Source: Marinobacter maritimus (lineage in GTDB: Bacteria > Pseudomonadota > Gammaproteobacteria > Pseudomonadales > Oleiphilaceae). From it: a stretch of 64,000 nt of DNA. This document shows, one piece after another, positions 8,841 through 18,763 of the stretch. The stretch spans positions 434,001 to 498,000 of the forward strand of contig NZ_VCGW01000003.1 in the NCBI RefSeq assembly GCF_007671675.1, in the 5' to 3' direction. How positions within the stretch are numbered: position 1 is the first letter of the stretch; each line of letters begins with the position of its first letter. A model generated the notes under the pieces. The model was not told where the DNA came from. It did not search any database and saw only the letters and a list, made by a program, of their open reading frames with translations. A program made the translations under genes and the position numbers.

Positions 8841-11198
8841 ATGAACAGTATCTCCAGGCGCATAGCTGACGAACTCGGCGTACGTGAGCAACAGGTTAAT
8901 GCCACCGTCGCCCTGCTGGACGAAGGTTCCACCGTTCCGTTTATTGCCCGGTACCGCAAAGAAGTGACGGGCTCTCTGGATGACAGCCAGCTGCGTACGC
9001 TTGAAGAGCGCCTGCGTTACCTCCGGGAACTGGAAGATCGTCGCGGCACAATCCTCAAGAGCATTGAAGAGCAAGGAAAGCTGACCGACGAATTACGTGC
9101 CAGCATTCTGAGTGCAGATGCCAAGAACCGCCTTGAAGATCTTTATCTGCCCTACAAGCCCAAGCGCCGCACCAAGGCCCAGATTGCCCGGGAGGCGGGT
9201 CTGGAGCCTTTGGCTGACGCCCTGTATGGCGACCCGACCCTGGAACCTGAAACTACGGCCGAAAGCTATATCAATGCGGACGCGGGCATTGCGGATACCA
9301 AAGCTGCACTTGATGGCGCTCGCTATATCCTTATGGAGCGTTTTGCCGAAGATGCTGAGCTGTTGGGTGAGTTGCGAGACTTGATCTGGCAGCAAGGGCA
9401 GTTAAAAGTCACGGTTATTGAAGGCAAGGAAAACGAAGGCGCCAAGTTCCGGGATTACTTTGATTACAGTGAGCCTTTGAAGAAGGTGCCTTCGCATCGG
9501 GCGTTGGCAATACTGCGTGGCCGCAACGAAGGTATTCTTGCCTACACGCTGATTGTAGGCGATGTCGATGATGCCCGCCGCCAGCCACACCCCGCTGAAC
9601 AGCGCATTGCTGCGCGCTGGAACATCCGGGACAACGGTCGAGCCGCTGACAAATGGCTATCAGAGGTGGTGCGTTGGACCTGGAGAGTAAAGCTGTCCAC
9701 GCAGATCGAAACTGATCTCATGGCCCAGGTTCGCGAAGCCTCGGAAACCGAAGCCATTAACGTGTTTGCAGCCAACCTGAAAGACTTGCTCTTGCTGGCA
9801 CCTGCTGGGCCGCGACCCACTCTGGGGCTGGACCCCGGCCTGCGTACGGGTGTAAAGGTGGCGGTGATTGATGGCACGGGTCAGGTTGCCGGGCATGGCG
9901 CTATTTTCCCTCACGCACCCAAGAACCAGTGGGACAGCTCCATTGAAAAGCTCGCGGCCTGGTGTCGTGAATACCGCATTGAATTGGTCGCCATCGGCAA
10001 CGGCACCGCATCCCGTGAAACGGAGAAGCTGGTGGCTGATCTGAGCAAACGCTATCCGGAACTCAAGTTGGCACGCATCGTGGTGAGTGAGTCCGGAGCT
10101 TCGATTTATTCCGCCTCGGAGTTTGCCTCCAAAGAACTGCCCGATCTCGATGTGACCATTCGCGGCGCAGTGTCCATCGCTCGCCGGTTGCAGGATCCGC
10201 TGGCCGAGCTGGTGAAGATCGAACCGAAATCCATTGGCGTTGGCCAGTATCAGCACGATGTATCCCAGGTTCAGCTCTCCCGCAGCCTGGATGCCGTTGT
10301 TGAGGATTGTGTAAACGGCGTCGGCGTCGATCTGAATACGGCCTCTACGCCTCTATTGGCAAGAGTGTCGGGCCTTAATCAGACCATCGCGCAGAATATT
10401 ATCGAATACCGCAATCAGAACGGCATGTTCCATAACCGCAAGCAGCTGTTAAAGGTTGCCCGTCTGGGTGAGCGCACCTTTGAGCAGGCAGCGGGCTTCC
10501 TGCGCATTGCCAGCGGCGAGAATCCGCTGGACAGGTCATCGGTGCATCCTGAGGCCTACGGTGTGGTAGAGAGCATCGCAGCAAAGAACAGCCGTAAAAT
10601 CGACGGGATTATTGGTGATGCGGCGTTTTTGCGTGGTCTGAATCCCCAGGATTATGTAACAGATCAATTCGGTTTGCCGACCATCCGGGATATTCTCGCA
10701 GAGCTTGAGAAGCCAGGTCGGGATCCGCGTCCGGAATTCCGTTCTGCAAGCTTTGAAGAAGGTGTGGAAACCCTGGGTGATCTTGAGCCGGGCATGGTTC
10801 TGGAGGGGTCTGTTACCAACGTCACCAATTTCGGGGCGTTTGTGGATATCGGCGTTCATCAGGACGGACTGGTGCACATTTCTGCGCTTTCCCATACCTT
10901 CGTAAAAGACCCTCGTGAAGTGGTCAAGGCCGGGGATATTGTGAAGGTCAAAGTCATGGAAGTGGACATCCCGCGAAAGCGTATTGCGCTGACCATGCGT
11001 ATGGATGACCAGCCAGGTGAAAAGGCGGATTCAAAGCGGTCCGCTCCCGGGCGCGCAGCGGGTAGCCAGAATGCCGGTAATCGCAGCGGGCAGCCGGCGG
11101 GTAAGGCTTCCCGGGCACAGAGCAAGGGTGCTGATCAGGGCGCCATGGCCGGGGCTCTGGCGCAGGCGTTTGCGTCGGCCAGCAAAGACAAGCGTTAA
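8841..11198 (+). CDS. tex: Tex family S1 RNA-binding transcription accessory protein
   Basis: This 785-residue Tex/YhgF protein has an N-terminal helical region, a YqgF/RNase H-like domain starting near [16 protein letters not shown], and a helix-hairpin-helix region ([10 protein letters not shown]...). It ends in an S1 domain ([16 protein letters not shown]) and a basic low-complexity tail. Tex binds nucleic acid and associates with the transcription machinery. An in-frame start at 8763 would overlap the previous gene; the ATG at 8841 is chosen because [13 protein letters not shown] is the normal family N-terminus and GAGG lies upstream. Confidence 0.93.
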   Translation: MNSISRRIADELGVREQQVNATVALLDEGSTVPFIARYRKEVTGSLDDSQLRTLEERLRYLRELEDRRGTILKSIEEQGKLTDELRASILSADAKNRLEDLYLPYKPKRRTKAQIAREAGLEPLADALYGDPTLEPETTAESYINADAGIADTKAALDGARYILMERFAEDAELLGELRDLIWQQGQLKVTVIEGKENEGAKFRDYFDYSEPLKKVPSHRALAILRGRNEGILAYTLIVGDVDDARRQPHPAEQRIAARWNIRDNGRAADKWLSEVVRWTWRVKLSTQIETDLMAQVREASETEAINVFAANLKDLLLLAPAGPRPTLGLDPGLRTGVKVAVIDGTGQVAGHGAIFPHAPKNQWDSSIEKLAAWCREYRIELVAIGNGTASRETEKLVADLSKRYPELKLARIVVSESGASIYSASEFASKELPDLDVTIRGAVSIARRLQDPLAELVKIEPKSIGVGQYQHDVSQVQLSRSLDAVVEDCVNGVGVDLNTASTPLLARVSGLNQTIAQNIIEYRNQNGMFHNRKQLLKVARLGERTFEQAAGFLRIASGENPLDRSSVHPEAYGVVESIAAKNSRKIDGIIGDAAFLRGLNPQDYVTDQFGLPTIRDILAELEKPGRDPRPEFRSASFEEGVETLGDLEPGMVLEGSVTNVTNFGAFVDIGVHQDGLVHISALSHTFVKDPREVVKAGDIVKVKVMEVDIPRKRIALTMRMDDQPGEKADSKRSAPGRAAGSQNAGNRSGQPAGKASRAQSKGADQGAMAGALAQAFASASKDKR

Positions 11199-11266
11199 GC
11201 GGTTTCAACTATTTCCATCAGCCGGCGGTGCCCACAAGGTGCGGCTGGCTGCAGCAGGAGTCAATC

Positions 11267-12820
11267 ATGGGCGAATCCCGCCATTCTGTGTTCCGCCAGT
11301 TCGCAGCCAGCGACTGGAATGGATTTCTGAAAGGGGTCGAGAAAGAAGGTTTGCGCGTGGACCGCAACGGGTTCATTGCACAGACGCCACACCCTGAGGC
11401 TCTGGGCGCTGCGCTTACGCATCCGTCCATTACCACGGATTATTCTGAGGCCCTGCTGGAGCTGATTACACCGGTTTGCAGTAGCACGTCGGAGATGCTG
11501 GAGTCCCTGCGCAATACCCATCGCTTCGTGCAGAAAAACCTGGGGGACGAGGTTTTCTGGCCGGCCAGTATGCCTTGCGAACTGGATGGTGACGCCAGTA
11601 TTCCCATCGCAGAGTATGGTTCGTCCAACACCGGCCAGCTAAAGCATGTATACCGGCAAGGACTGGCGGTACGATATGGGCGCATGATGCAAAGCATCGC
11701 CGGTGCGCACTACAACCTCTCGTTACCGGACAGCTTCTGGGATATCTGGCAGCGAGCGCTCGGCGACCAGCAAAATCTGAAAGATTTCAAATCCGAGCAG
11801 TATTTCTGGCTGATTCGTAATTTCCGCCGCAGAAGCTGGTTGTTGATGTTGCTGTTCGGTGCATCACCCGCTCTGGATGCGAGTTTTGTTGACGGCATGC
11901 GCCACGATCTTGGTCGATTTGATGAGCGTAGCTGGTTTGGCGAGCATGCCACATCTTTACGCATGGGCGATCTGGGCTATCACAACAACGCCCAGTCGTC
12001 GTTGAATATCTGTTTCAATAAGCTGAGTACCTACACCCAGACGCTGGACAGGGCTATTCATACCAATTGGCCGCCCTATGAAGCCATCGGTACCCAGCGT
12101 GATGGGAAGTTTATCCAGATCAATACCAGCGTGCTGCAGATTGAGAATGAATACTACAGCGCAGTACGTCCCAAACGCACCGCCAAAAGCGGCGAGAAGC
12201 CGATTCACGCACTTGAATCCCGAGGAGTGGAATATATTGAGGTGCGCTGCCTGGATCTTGATCCCTTCTCGCCGGTAGGCGTCAGTGAGGCCCAGGTCGA
12301 CTTCCTTGACCTCTTCCTGTTGGATTGTCTGCTTTCAGAGTCGCCGCGAATCGACGATGCGGAATGCAGCATGCTGGATGACAATTATAAAGATGTCGTC
12401 GCCAAAGGGCGCAGTCGCGAGCTAACGCTGTGCCGGGCTGGTGAGCGTACGCCAATCGGTGAAGCGGCGACGGCAATACTGGATCGCCTTGAACCTCTGG
12501 CAGAAATGCTGGACGGCTGGAATGGCGGTGAGGTATACCGCAAGGCGCTTTCGGCCCAGCGGGAAGTTCTATCGGGTGATAGGCAGGTTCCGTCTGCCAG
12601 GGTTATTGACGCCATGCAGGCCTCGGGCCTCGGGCATCGGGACTGGACGATGGACATGGCGCTAAAACATCAGAACATACTCCGGCAGGAAGGCTTGGAT
12701 GCCAGGGTAGAGGCTGAATTTACCGCTGCCACGAAGGACTCTCTGGCAGAGCAGAAGCACATTGAGGACTCGGATACCTTGCCATTCCGTGACTTTCTCG
12801 AGCAATATCTGCGCTCTTGA
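11267..12820 (+). CDS. gshA: Glutamate-cysteine ligase
   Basis: A 517-residue class I gamma-glutamylcysteine synthetase, within one residue of E. coli GshA (518). It catalyses the first step of glutathione synthesis. Family features include KGVEKEGLRV near the N-terminus, TDYSEALLELITP, MGDLGYHN, and YIEVRCLDLDPFSPVG. An in-frame start upstream at 11228 is less likely because CAGGAG sits 6 bp before the ATG at 11267. It follows tex and precedes rmf on the same strand. Glutathione synthetase (gshB) is not in the window. Confidence 0.95.
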   Translation: MGESRHSVFRQFAASDWNGFLKGVEKEGLRVDRNGFIAQTPHPEALGAALTHPSITTDYSEALLELITPVCSSTSEMLESLRNTHRFVQKNLGDEVFWPASMPCELDGDASIPIAEYGSSNTGQLKHVYRQGLAVRYGRMMQSIAGAHYNLSLPDSFWDIWQRALGDQQNLKDFKSEQYFWLIRNFRRRSWLLMLLFGASPALDASFVDGMRHDLGRFDERSWFGEHATSLRMGDLGYHNNAQSSLNICFNKLSTYTQTLDRAIHTNWPPYEAIGTQRDGKFIQINTSVLQIENEYYSAVRPKRTAKSGEKPIHALESRGVEYIEVRCLDLDPFSPVGVSEAQVDFLDLFLLDCLLSESPRIDDAECSMLDDNYKDVVAKGRSRELTLCRAGERTPIGEAATAILDRLEPLAEMLDGWNGGEVYRKALSAQREVLSGDRQVPSARVIDAMQASGLGHRDWTMDMALKHQNILRQEGLDARVEAEFTAATKDSLAEQKHIEDSDTLPFRDFLEQYLRS

Positions 12821-12909
12821 GGGGCGCACATCACAGAAGTTCAACAAAAATTTGTCACTTTCTGACGCTGGTGCTAACTTCGGTAGCTTCAGTTACAGGG
12901 AGAAGTGGC

Positions 12910-13137
12910 ATGGCAAGGGATATGAAGCTCGGCTGGAACGTTGAGGCGCTGAACAAAGCATACCGCCAAGGCTATTTGGCGGCCTCCGTGGGCATGAATA
13001 AAACACGCTGCCCTTATCGCGGAGACGTAGTCATAGCGGCCTGGGAGGCCGGCTGGGATGATTCGGTCGAGGCTGTCCAGAAACAAGCCGCCACACAGAG
13101 TGTTCTGGGAGACGATCTATTCTCCCGGATTGCCTGA
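12910..13137 (+). CDS. rmf: Ribosome modulation factor
   Basis: This 75-residue basic protein matches Rmf: the conserved core is the YRQGYLAASVG stretch, then CPY, then WEAGWDDSV. Rmf pairs 70S ribosomes into inactive 100S dimers in stationary phase. It is longer than E. coli Rmf (55 residues), with extra residues at the C-terminus. The ATG at 12910 is preceded by GGGAGAAG; an upstream in-frame ATG at 12817 would overlap gshA and adds sequence unlike Rmf. Confidence 0.9.
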   Translation: MARDMKLGWNVEALNKAYRQGYLAASVGMNKTRCPYRGDVVIAAWEAGWDDSVEAVQKQAATQSVLGDDLFSRIA

Positions 13138-13154
13138 AGCGTTTTAATCGAGCG

Positions 13155-13616
13155 CTATTTTTGTACGACGAATTCCGTAAACAGCACGCCGGTGATGGTT
13201 TCGCCGGTTTGCTGCTCTTCAAGCACCCCGTTAATTCTTGATTTCGCCTCTTCGCGCAATACCTGCTGGCCTTCCATGGTGGTCAGTTTGTCGGTATCGG
13301 TTTGCTCACCAAACAGCATAACAAGTTCGTGGCGTAGCCTCGGCATATGGGCCACAACCGCAGTTCGTGTGGTTTGCCGGGAAGCGCGCAGGGTGACCGC
13401 TGCTTTCAGGTAGGTCAGTTTGCCGCCAGGGCTTCCGACGTGTGTTACAAAAGCGGGCTCCATGGGAATATAATCCGTTATGCCCGACTCTTCAGCCGCT
13501 TCCTCCTCGGCGTTGGCGGTGTCTTCCGCCCATGCGGCGGGGAGCAGTGAAAACAACATGAAGATGCTCAATAAAACGAATTTTGGCTGAGGTGTCATAA
13601 GCTTGCAGTTAGTCAT
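13155..13616 (-). CDS. Exported FliL-like protein
   Basis: A 153-residue protein with an N-terminal hydrophobic signal or anchor (about residues 11-30), an acidic linker, and a FliL-like domain (YIPMEPAFVTHVG, then LTYLKAAVTLRA). True FliL is a single-pass flagellar basal body protein encoded in flagellar operons. This copy is isolated between rmf and dsbB, so its partner may not be the flagellum. The start could instead be the ATG at 13598; neither has a clear ribosome binding site. Confidence 0.75.
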   Translation of the reverse strand: MTNCKLMTPQPKFVLLSIFMLFSLLPAAWAEDTANAEEEAAEESGITDYIPMEPAFVTHVGSPGGKLTYLKAAVTLRASRQTTRTAVVAHMPRLRHELVMLFGEQTDTDKLTTMEGQQVLREEAKSRINGVLEEQQTGETITGVLFTEFVVQK

Positions 13617-13691
13617 GGTTTAGGGTTTAGTGACAAAATCAGCAGCGTTTCCGCCGGATAAGCCGAGAATAGCAGGCCCGACGGAGCATTT

Positions 13692-14219
13692 GTGGAAAAC
13701 TGGGGAAACTTTGTGAAAGGAAGAGTAATTTTTGCACTTGTTTTTGTCGTCTGCGCGGGATTATTAGGCGTGGCGTTTTACATGGAGCATGTGATGGGAC
13801 TGGAGCCCTGCCCTTTATGCTGGCTTCAGCGCTTTGGCTTTATGGGTGTTGGCCTGGTGAGCTTTGTGGCCGCTTTGCATGGCCCAGGATCGCTTGGTTT
13901 GCGTGTGTACGGCCTGTTGTTGGCGGTAACGGCGGGTGCCGGGCTGGGTGTGGCTGGCCGCCAATTGTGGTTACAGAGCCTGCCGGCCGACCAGGTTCCC
14001 GCCTGTGGTCCCTCTGTGGACTACATGCTGGAGGTGCTGCCTTGGGCAGAGGTGCTTTCTACAGCGCTCAAAGGCACTGGCGATTGTGCCGCGGTGGTTT
14101 GGCGTTTTCTTGGGTTGAGTATTCCCGGCTGGACGGCTGTCTTTTTCACTATGCTGGTTATCTTGGGCCTGGGTATGCTTTTTCACCGGAGAAAACCAAA
14201 AGGCTGGATCGCAGGCTGA
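13692..14219 (+). CDS. dsbB: Disulfide bond formation protein DsbB
   Basis: A 175-residue four-helix inner membrane protein that reoxidises DsbA and passes electrons to quinone. The first periplasmic cysteine pair is C40-P-L-C43, followed by W44 and R47, as in DsbB. The second pair is C105 and C132 in the second loop. The start is GTG at 13692, with GGAG five bases upstream; another GTG at 13716 is possible. Divergent from the FliL-like gene and followed by rsd. Confidence 0.92.
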   Translation: MENWGNFVKGRVIFALVFVVCAGLLGVAFYMEHVMGLEPCPLCWLQRFGFMGVGLVSFVAALHGPGSLGLRVYGLLLAVTAGAGLGVAGRQLWLQSLPADQVPACGPSVDYMLEVLPWAEVLSTALKGTGDCAAVVWRFLGLSIPGWTAVFFTMLVILGLGMLFHRRKPKGWIAG

Positions 14220-14324
14220 AACGGTTGCGACAAGCAGTAGGCTTGGGGTAACTTGATCCTGACTTAACGGATATCAGCTCAGGGCTGAATTGCCGGACTA
14301 TCTAGCTAGCGGAGAACAGGCGTC

Positions 14325-14804
14325 ATGTTGGAAAATTGCCGAAATGCCAGGGAACGCTGGGGTGGCGTCAGCGAGCTTATTGACCGTTGGCTCAAGGATC
14401 GTCAGGAGCTATTGATTCATTACTGCGATTTATCCGGAGAAAGTGATTTTTCGCAGACAGATGCCCTCAAGCAAAAATTTGTGCGGCTTTGTGAGGTTCT
14501 GGTGGACTATGTCTCTACTGGCCACTTCGAAATATACGAGCAGCTGGTCAGGGAAGCTCGGGAGTTTAACGACGGTGGGCTGGAATTGGCGGCGAAGGTT
14601 TATCCGCGCATTGAGCAAACCACAGAAGTTGCGCTTAACTTCAATGACAAACTGGGCGATAGCGAGCTTTCCGAGCTCGACGTGAAAGCGCTGTTTGATG
14701 AGCTCTCCCGGTTGGGTGAGACGCTGGAGAGTCGCTTCGAAATGGAGGATTTTCTGATTGAGCACCTCCACAATGTACACGCGGATAAAGTGGCGCCGGC
14801 TTGA
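14325..14804 (+). CDS. rsd: Regulator of sigma D (Rsd/AlgQ family)
   Basis: A 159-residue helical protein of the Rsd/AlgQ family, which binds sigma-70 and shifts RNA polymerase towards alternative sigma factors in stationary phase. The family N-terminus (NCRNARERWGGVSELIDRWL) and the conserved region LKQKFVRLCEVLVDYVSTGHFEIYE are clear. In Pseudomonas algQ lies close to dsbB/dsbH and the hem-alg genes, and dsbB sits immediately upstream here. Two terminators in tandem follow. Confidence 0.92.
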   Translation: MLENCRNARERWGGVSELIDRWLKDRQELLIHYCDLSGESDFSQTDALKQKFVRLCEVLVDYVSTGHFEIYEQLVREAREFNDGGLELAAKVYPRIEQTTEVALNFNDKLGDSELSELDVKALFDELSRLGETLESRFEMEDFLIEHLHNVHADKVAPA

Positions 14805-14822
14805 TTTGATTGGAGTCGTTAC

Positions 14823-14863
14823 AAAAAAGCCTCAGCAGCGGTAACGCTGGCTGAGGCTTTTTT
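14823..14863. terminator. Bidirectional intrinsic terminator between rsd and the FKBP gene
   Basis: A 14-nt arm, A6 then GCCTCAGC (14823-14836), pairs with GCTGAGGC then T6 (14850-14863). An inner AGCG/CGCT stem closes a GTAA loop. Both strands end in a run of T, so it can serve both converging genes. Confidence 0.9.
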
Positions 14864-14895
14864 ATGACTTCAGGCAGGCTGAAGTGCTTTGACTG

Positions 14896-14928
14896 CGCCG
14901 CCCGGACTGCTCGAGGGCGGCGTTTTTT
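14896..14928 (+). terminator. Second terminator after rsd
   Basis: CGCCGCCC (14896-14903) pairs with GGGCGGCG (14915-14922) and is followed by TTTTTT on the plus strand. It lies 33 bp after the first terminator and just before the stop of the leftward FKBP gene; the minus strand has no T-run here. Confidence 0.75.
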
Positions 14929-14929
14929 C

Positions 14930-15643
14930 TTAGTTCGCGCCCGGGTTGATGTTCAGCAGCTCTACATCAAAAACCAGTGTTTCGTTTGGACCGATGGCGC
15001 GGTTGCCGCCTGGGCCGTAGGCCAGGTCAGACGGGATATACAGCTTGTAGCGAGCGCCTTCGCTCATCAGCTGCAGGCCTTCAGTCCAACCCGGAATAAC
15101 CTGGTTCAGAGCAAAGGTTACTGGCTCGCCACGCTCGCGGGAGCTGTCAAATACCTCACCGGAAAGCAGTTCGCCGGTATAGTGCACCTGCACTGTATCG
15201 GTAGCGGCCGGCTGCTCACCGTCGCCTGCTTCCAGTACTTCGAACTGAAGGCCTGATTCGGTTGTTTCAACACCGTCGCGCTTGGCATTTTCAACAAGGA
15301 AGGCTTCACCGGCTTCCAGGTTTTTCTGTGCCAGCTCTTCCATCTGCTTGCCTTGTTCTTGCTGCAGCGTCTGCTGATATTCCATCAGGGCCTGCTGGAT
15401 CTCTTCACGGCTCATGCGCTTGGTTTCTTCCTCGCCCGCATGGCCATGCTGAATACCCTGGAGAAACTGATCCATCTGCAGGTTTGGCAGATCGTTGTTC
15501 ATTCTCTCACCCAGTACCAGGCCCATGCCGTAGCTGACCTTCTGGTCGGTGGAGTCCAGCTTTGGGTCTACCGGGGTCTCGGGAGGAGTTGAGCAGCCGG
15601 CAACCATGCCGGTCATCGCCAGTGCAAGCAGGGTTTTTTTCAT
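14930..15643 (-). CDS. FKBP-type peptidyl-prolyl isomerase, lipoprotein (FkpA/Mip type)
   Basis: A 237-residue precursor with a lipoprotein signal (lipobox VAGC, acylated C17). A helical Mip/FkpA dimerisation domain (about residues 30-130) is followed by an FKBP domain (about 135-235). The FKBP core is visible in VQVHYTGELLSGEVFDSS, VIPGWTEGLQLM and YGPGG. It assists folding at prolyl bonds in the periplasm. The longest ORF begins at 15781, but the ATG at 15643 starts a textbook lipoprotein signal and is preceded by GGACGAT. Confidence 0.93.
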   Translation of the reverse strand: MKKTLLALAMTGMVAGCSTPPETPVDPKLDSTDQKVSYGMGLVLGERMNNDLPNLQMDQFLQGIQHGHAGEEETKRMSREEIQQALMEYQQTLQQEQGKQMEELAQKNLEAGEAFLVENAKRDGVETTESGLQFEVLEAGDGEQPAATDTVQVHYTGELLSGEVFDSSRERGEPVTFALNQVIPGWTEGLQLMSEGARYKLYIPSDLAYGPGGNRAIGPNETLVFDVELLNINPGAN

Positions 15644-15789
15644 TACATCGTCCTTTTGGTTCCGTACGGAGTGGGCAATAGCCCACATATTGTGTGTCAG
15701 AAGGGGAAAGGTAACGGGTTCGGGGCGCAGATTCCACTGAACATCTGTTAAGGCGCTACGGATTTTGCGCTGCGCCCGCAAAGAGGTTG

Positions 15790-16173
15790 TCAGCTGCCAT
15801 TGTTTCTTGCGCTTGGGCCAAGATAAAAAGGCGCACTGTAGGGGGATTGCCAGTCAGTTTCCGGGTTGGATCTCCTGGCGCCGGCGCGGTTTTTATCCGC
15901 CCTTTCTATGGCCAGCGTGTTCCAGGAGCCCTGCTTGGGAGGCTGGTCGGCGTAATGCCAGTTGCCGTCGGTGTCTTGCCATTTGAAGACAATATCGGGG
16001 CCGTCGGTTGGAACCGGGGAGGGAACCAGGCCTTCGAAGGCCGGTATCTCGGGCTGTGTTTCTTCTGCAACAGGTTCTGATACTTGTTCGGGGTCATTCA
16101 GACCGAAGAACATCAGTAGCAGTAGCAGGCCGAGAGCCGGAAAGGAGAGCCGGACAAGCCATTTGATCATCAT
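15790..16173 (-). CDS. DUF4124-like membrane-anchored protein
   Basis: This 127-residue protein has one N-terminal membrane segment (about residues 5-24), a proline/glutamate-rich linker and a DUF4124-like motif (FKWQDTDGNWHYADQPP). Such domains occur in envelope proteins of proteobacteria; no activity is known to me. Its start overlaps the stop of the upstream gene by four bases (ATGA), so the two are translationally coupled. Confidence 0.75.
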   Translation of the reverse strand: MMIKWLVRLSFPALGLLLLLMFFGLNDPEQVSEPVAEETQPEIPAFEGLVPSPVPTDGPDIVFKWQDTDGNWHYADQPPKQGSWNTLAIERADKNRAGARRSNPETDWQSPYSAPFYLGPSARNNGS

Positions 16174-16727
16174 GGCTGCGTGCCTCCGTGGTGGAACGCG
16201 ATGAGCGCATTGCTGAGTGTGCTCAGAAGCGGTCGTGTAATCACAGTCATGCCGGATACCGGTGCTGCGGCAGCGAGATTGTGTCGAACTAACTTCTCAC
16301 GTTCCTGCATATTGCTCGATTCCGGGTTGAGCGTTGTTAAAGTCCGCCAGGCCAAAGCCAGTTCGATGCGCTCGGATTCCAGTTCAAGGCTGGCGACGTT
16401 CTTGCGCAGAGCCTCGTATGAAGCTTGCGCCTTCGGCACCGAGGTGCGGATGGTACGCAAGCTGCCGGTTACACGGTCACGCCACTCTGTTACCGTAGCG
16501 TCCTCAATACCGTTGAACGCGCTGCCGTTAAGTGCCAGCCATCCGGCACATAAAATTCGTGTTACGCTCCAGCCCTCATTCTGAAGAGCCAGGCAGGTTT
16601 CCTGCGCCGTCGAGAGCTGCCAGAATGTCAGTGCAAACCGCCAGAGCGGATTGTCCGGTTCGAGATTTTCCGGCAGCTCCATGGCTTTCAAAGATAAATT
16701 CGGGCTGGCTTCCGAGCTGAGCGGCAT
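16170..16727 (-). CDS. TIGR02444 family protein
   Basis: A protein of about 185 residues with the region PDNPLWRFALTFW and a following ALQNEGWSVTRILCAGWLA that I associate with the TIGR02444 family of uncharacterised proteins. No catalytic motif is seen. It is coupled by ATGA to the DUF4124-like gene and divergent from yheS. The start is uncertain: ATGs at 16775/16772 would overlap the yheS start, one at 16727 has GGGGATGG upstream, and one at 16682 begins MELPEN close to the conserved region. Confidence 0.72.
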   Translation of the reverse strand: MPLSSEASPNLSLKAMELPENLEPDNPLWRFALTFWQLSTAQETCLALQNEGWSVTRILCAGWLALNGSAFNGIEDATVTEWRDRVTGSLRTIRTSVPKAQASYEALRKNVASLELESERIELALAWRTLTTLNPESSNMQEREKLVRHNLAAAAPVSGMTVITRPLLSTLSNALIAFHHGGTQP

Positions 16728-16773
16728 AGGCGCTGAACCATCCCCGACTATTCTACGTTGATTATATGACATC

Positions 16774-18759
16774 ATGTTAACGATAACCGATCTCAGTTTA
16801 CAACGGGGTGGCGTCTGGCTGCTAGATTCCGTCGCTCTGACGGTGCAGTCCGGCCAGCGCGTTGCGATTGTGGGTGCTAATGGTGCGGGCAAGTCGAGCC
16901 TCTTCCAGTTATTGCTGGGCCAGTTGGCGCCAGAGCAGGGCAGTGTGTCACTTCCCGGCGGTTGCCGTATTGCTCATATGGCCCAGGAAGTTGAGGCGAC
17001 AGCACGAAGCGCCAGAGACTTTGTTCTCGATGGCGATCTGGATTTGCGACGGCTGGAGCGGGAGCTTCAACAGGCTGAAGCCCGGGGTGATGACAACGCG
17101 GTTGCGCACATACACGGTGAGCTGGACGTGCACGAGGCCTGGTCTGCCGCCCGGCGTGCAGAGTCCCTTCTGCGAGGCCTGGGGTTTCAGAATGGCGACG
17201 CAGACCGGCCAGTATCAGCCTTTTCAGGTGGCTGGCGTATCCGACTGAACCTCGCCCAGGCGCTGATGCGGCCTTCCGATCTATTACTGCTTGATGAGCC
17301 TACCAACCACCTGGATCTGGACGCGTGCCTGTGGCTGGAGAACTGGTTGCGCCGCTACGACGGTACCTTGCTGTTTATCTCCCATGATCGGGATTTTATG
17401 GATCGAGTGGCTACACATGTGGTTCATTTTGATCGTCAGAAGCTGGAGTTGTATACGGGCAATTACTCAGCTTTTGAAGGCCAGCGTAGTGAGCGGCTTG
17501 CGCAACAACAGGCCGGTTTCGAGCGACAGCAAGCGAGAATTGCAGAAATCCAGCGTTTTATCGATCGCTTCAAAGCACAAGCTACCAAAGCCCGGCAGGC
17601 ACAAAGTCGGGTGAAATCACTGGAGCGGATGGAAAAAATTGCCCCTGCCCACATTGATTCGCCGTTCAGTTTTGAATTCCCGATGGCCGACAAAGTCTCT
17701 AATCCTCTGCTTTCAATCCGACACGGAAAAGCAGGGCATGGCGAGAACGTTATTCTCAACAATATTAACCTGACGCTGTTGCCCGGCAGTCGTATTGGCT
17801 TGCTGGGTCCCAACGGCGCCGGTAAATCTACCTTGATGGATGCGTTGCTGGGACAGGGTGATCAGGGGGCAACAAGCACGCTGCTATCCGGGGAGCGGAC
17901 ATGCGGAGAGCATTTGGCGATAGGCTACTTTGCTCAGCACCAGCTGGAGTCTCTGGATCTTGACGCCAGCCCCTTCCTGCATCTGCAACGATTGTCGCCC
18001 CGGGCGTCTGAACAGAGTGTTCGGAACTTTCTGGGCGGTTTCGATTTTCATGGTGATGAAGCCTTGAGCCCCATCCGATCCTTTTCAGGTGGCGAAAAGG
18101 CGCGCGTCGCTTTAGCTGTGATCGCCTGGCAAAAGCCGAACCTGCTTCTTCTGGATGAGCCGACTAACCACCTGGATTTGGAGATGCGCCAGGCATTGAC
18201 CATGGCGTTGCAAAATTTTGAAGGCGCCATTGTTGTGGTGTCTCACGACAGGCATCTTTTGCGTAATACCGTTGATGAGTTCTGGTTGGTAAATGACGGT
18301 CGCGTGGTGGAATACCACGGCGACCTGGAAGACTACGAGCGCTGGCTGGCAGACCGTCGCAAGGATGATATGGAAGCGCCTAAGCGCCAAGCCGCTGGAG
18401 CTGGAAATGCCGGCAACACTAGCGCTGATAAAGAATCAGATGTTGGCGCGGGTATTGGAGAAAGTGCGGAGGATCGAAAAGCGCGAAAGCGCACGGAAGC
18501 GGCACTCCGACAAAAGCTGAGCCCTTATCGAAAGCGGCAGGCAGCGCTTGAAAAGCAGATGGAATCGCTGCACGAAACGCTGAGCAGCCTAGAATCGGAG
18601 CTTGCCGACCCGGGTATATATGGTGATGAATCGAAAGGCCGGTTAAAGGAGTTGCTGGGCAAGCAGGCAGATGCCAAAGCCCGACTTGAGGGCGCCGAAG
18701 CGGAATGGCTCGATGTCAGCGAAACGGTAGAAGCGATGGAGGAAGAGCTGGTTGGCTAA
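16774..18759 (+). CDS. yheS: ABC-F family ATPase YheS
   Basis: A 661-residue soluble tandem ATP-binding protein without membrane domains. The first cassette has GANGAGKS, SGGWR and LLLDEPTNHLDLD; the second has GPNGAGKS, SGGEKAR and LLLDEPTNHLDLE. A charged linker (QARIAEIQRFIDRFKAQATKAR region) lies between them, and a coiled-coil C-terminal extension begins near residue 555. These are the marks of ABC-F translation factors, which act at the ribosomal E site. Length and tail fit the YheS subgroup. The 3' end is 4 bp from the convergent ppx. Confidence 0.93.
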   Translation: MLTITDLSLQRGGVWLLDSVALTVQSGQRVAIVGANGAGKSSLFQLLLGQLAPEQGSVSLPGGCRIAHMAQEVEATARSARDFVLDGDLDLRRLERELQQAEARGDDNAVAHIHGELDVHEAWSAARRAESLLRGLGFQNGDADRPVSAFSGGWRIRLNLAQALMRPSDLLLLDEPTNHLDLDACLWLENWLRRYDGTLLFISHDRDFMDRVATHVVHFDRQKLELYTGNYSAFEGQRSERLAQQQAGFERQQARIAEIQRFIDRFKAQATKARQAQSRVKSLERMEKIAPAHIDSPFSFEFPMADKVSNPLLSIRHGKAGHGENVILNNINLTLLPGSRIGLLGPNGAGKSTLMDALLGQGDQGATSTLLSGERTCGEHLAIGYFAQHQLESLDLDASPFLHLQRLSPRASEQSVRNFLGGFDFHGDEALSPIRSFSGGEKARVALAVIAWQKPNLLLLDEPTNHLDLEMRQALTMALQNFEGAIVVVSHDRHLLRNTVDEFWLVNDGRVVEYHGDLEDYERWLADRRKDDMEAPKRQAAGAGNAGNTSADKESDVGAGIGESAEDRKARKRTEAALRQKLSPYRKRQAALEKQMESLHETLSSLESELADPGIYGDESKGRLKELLGKQADAKARLEGAEAEWLDVSETVEAMEEELVG

Positions 18760-18763
18760 CCTT

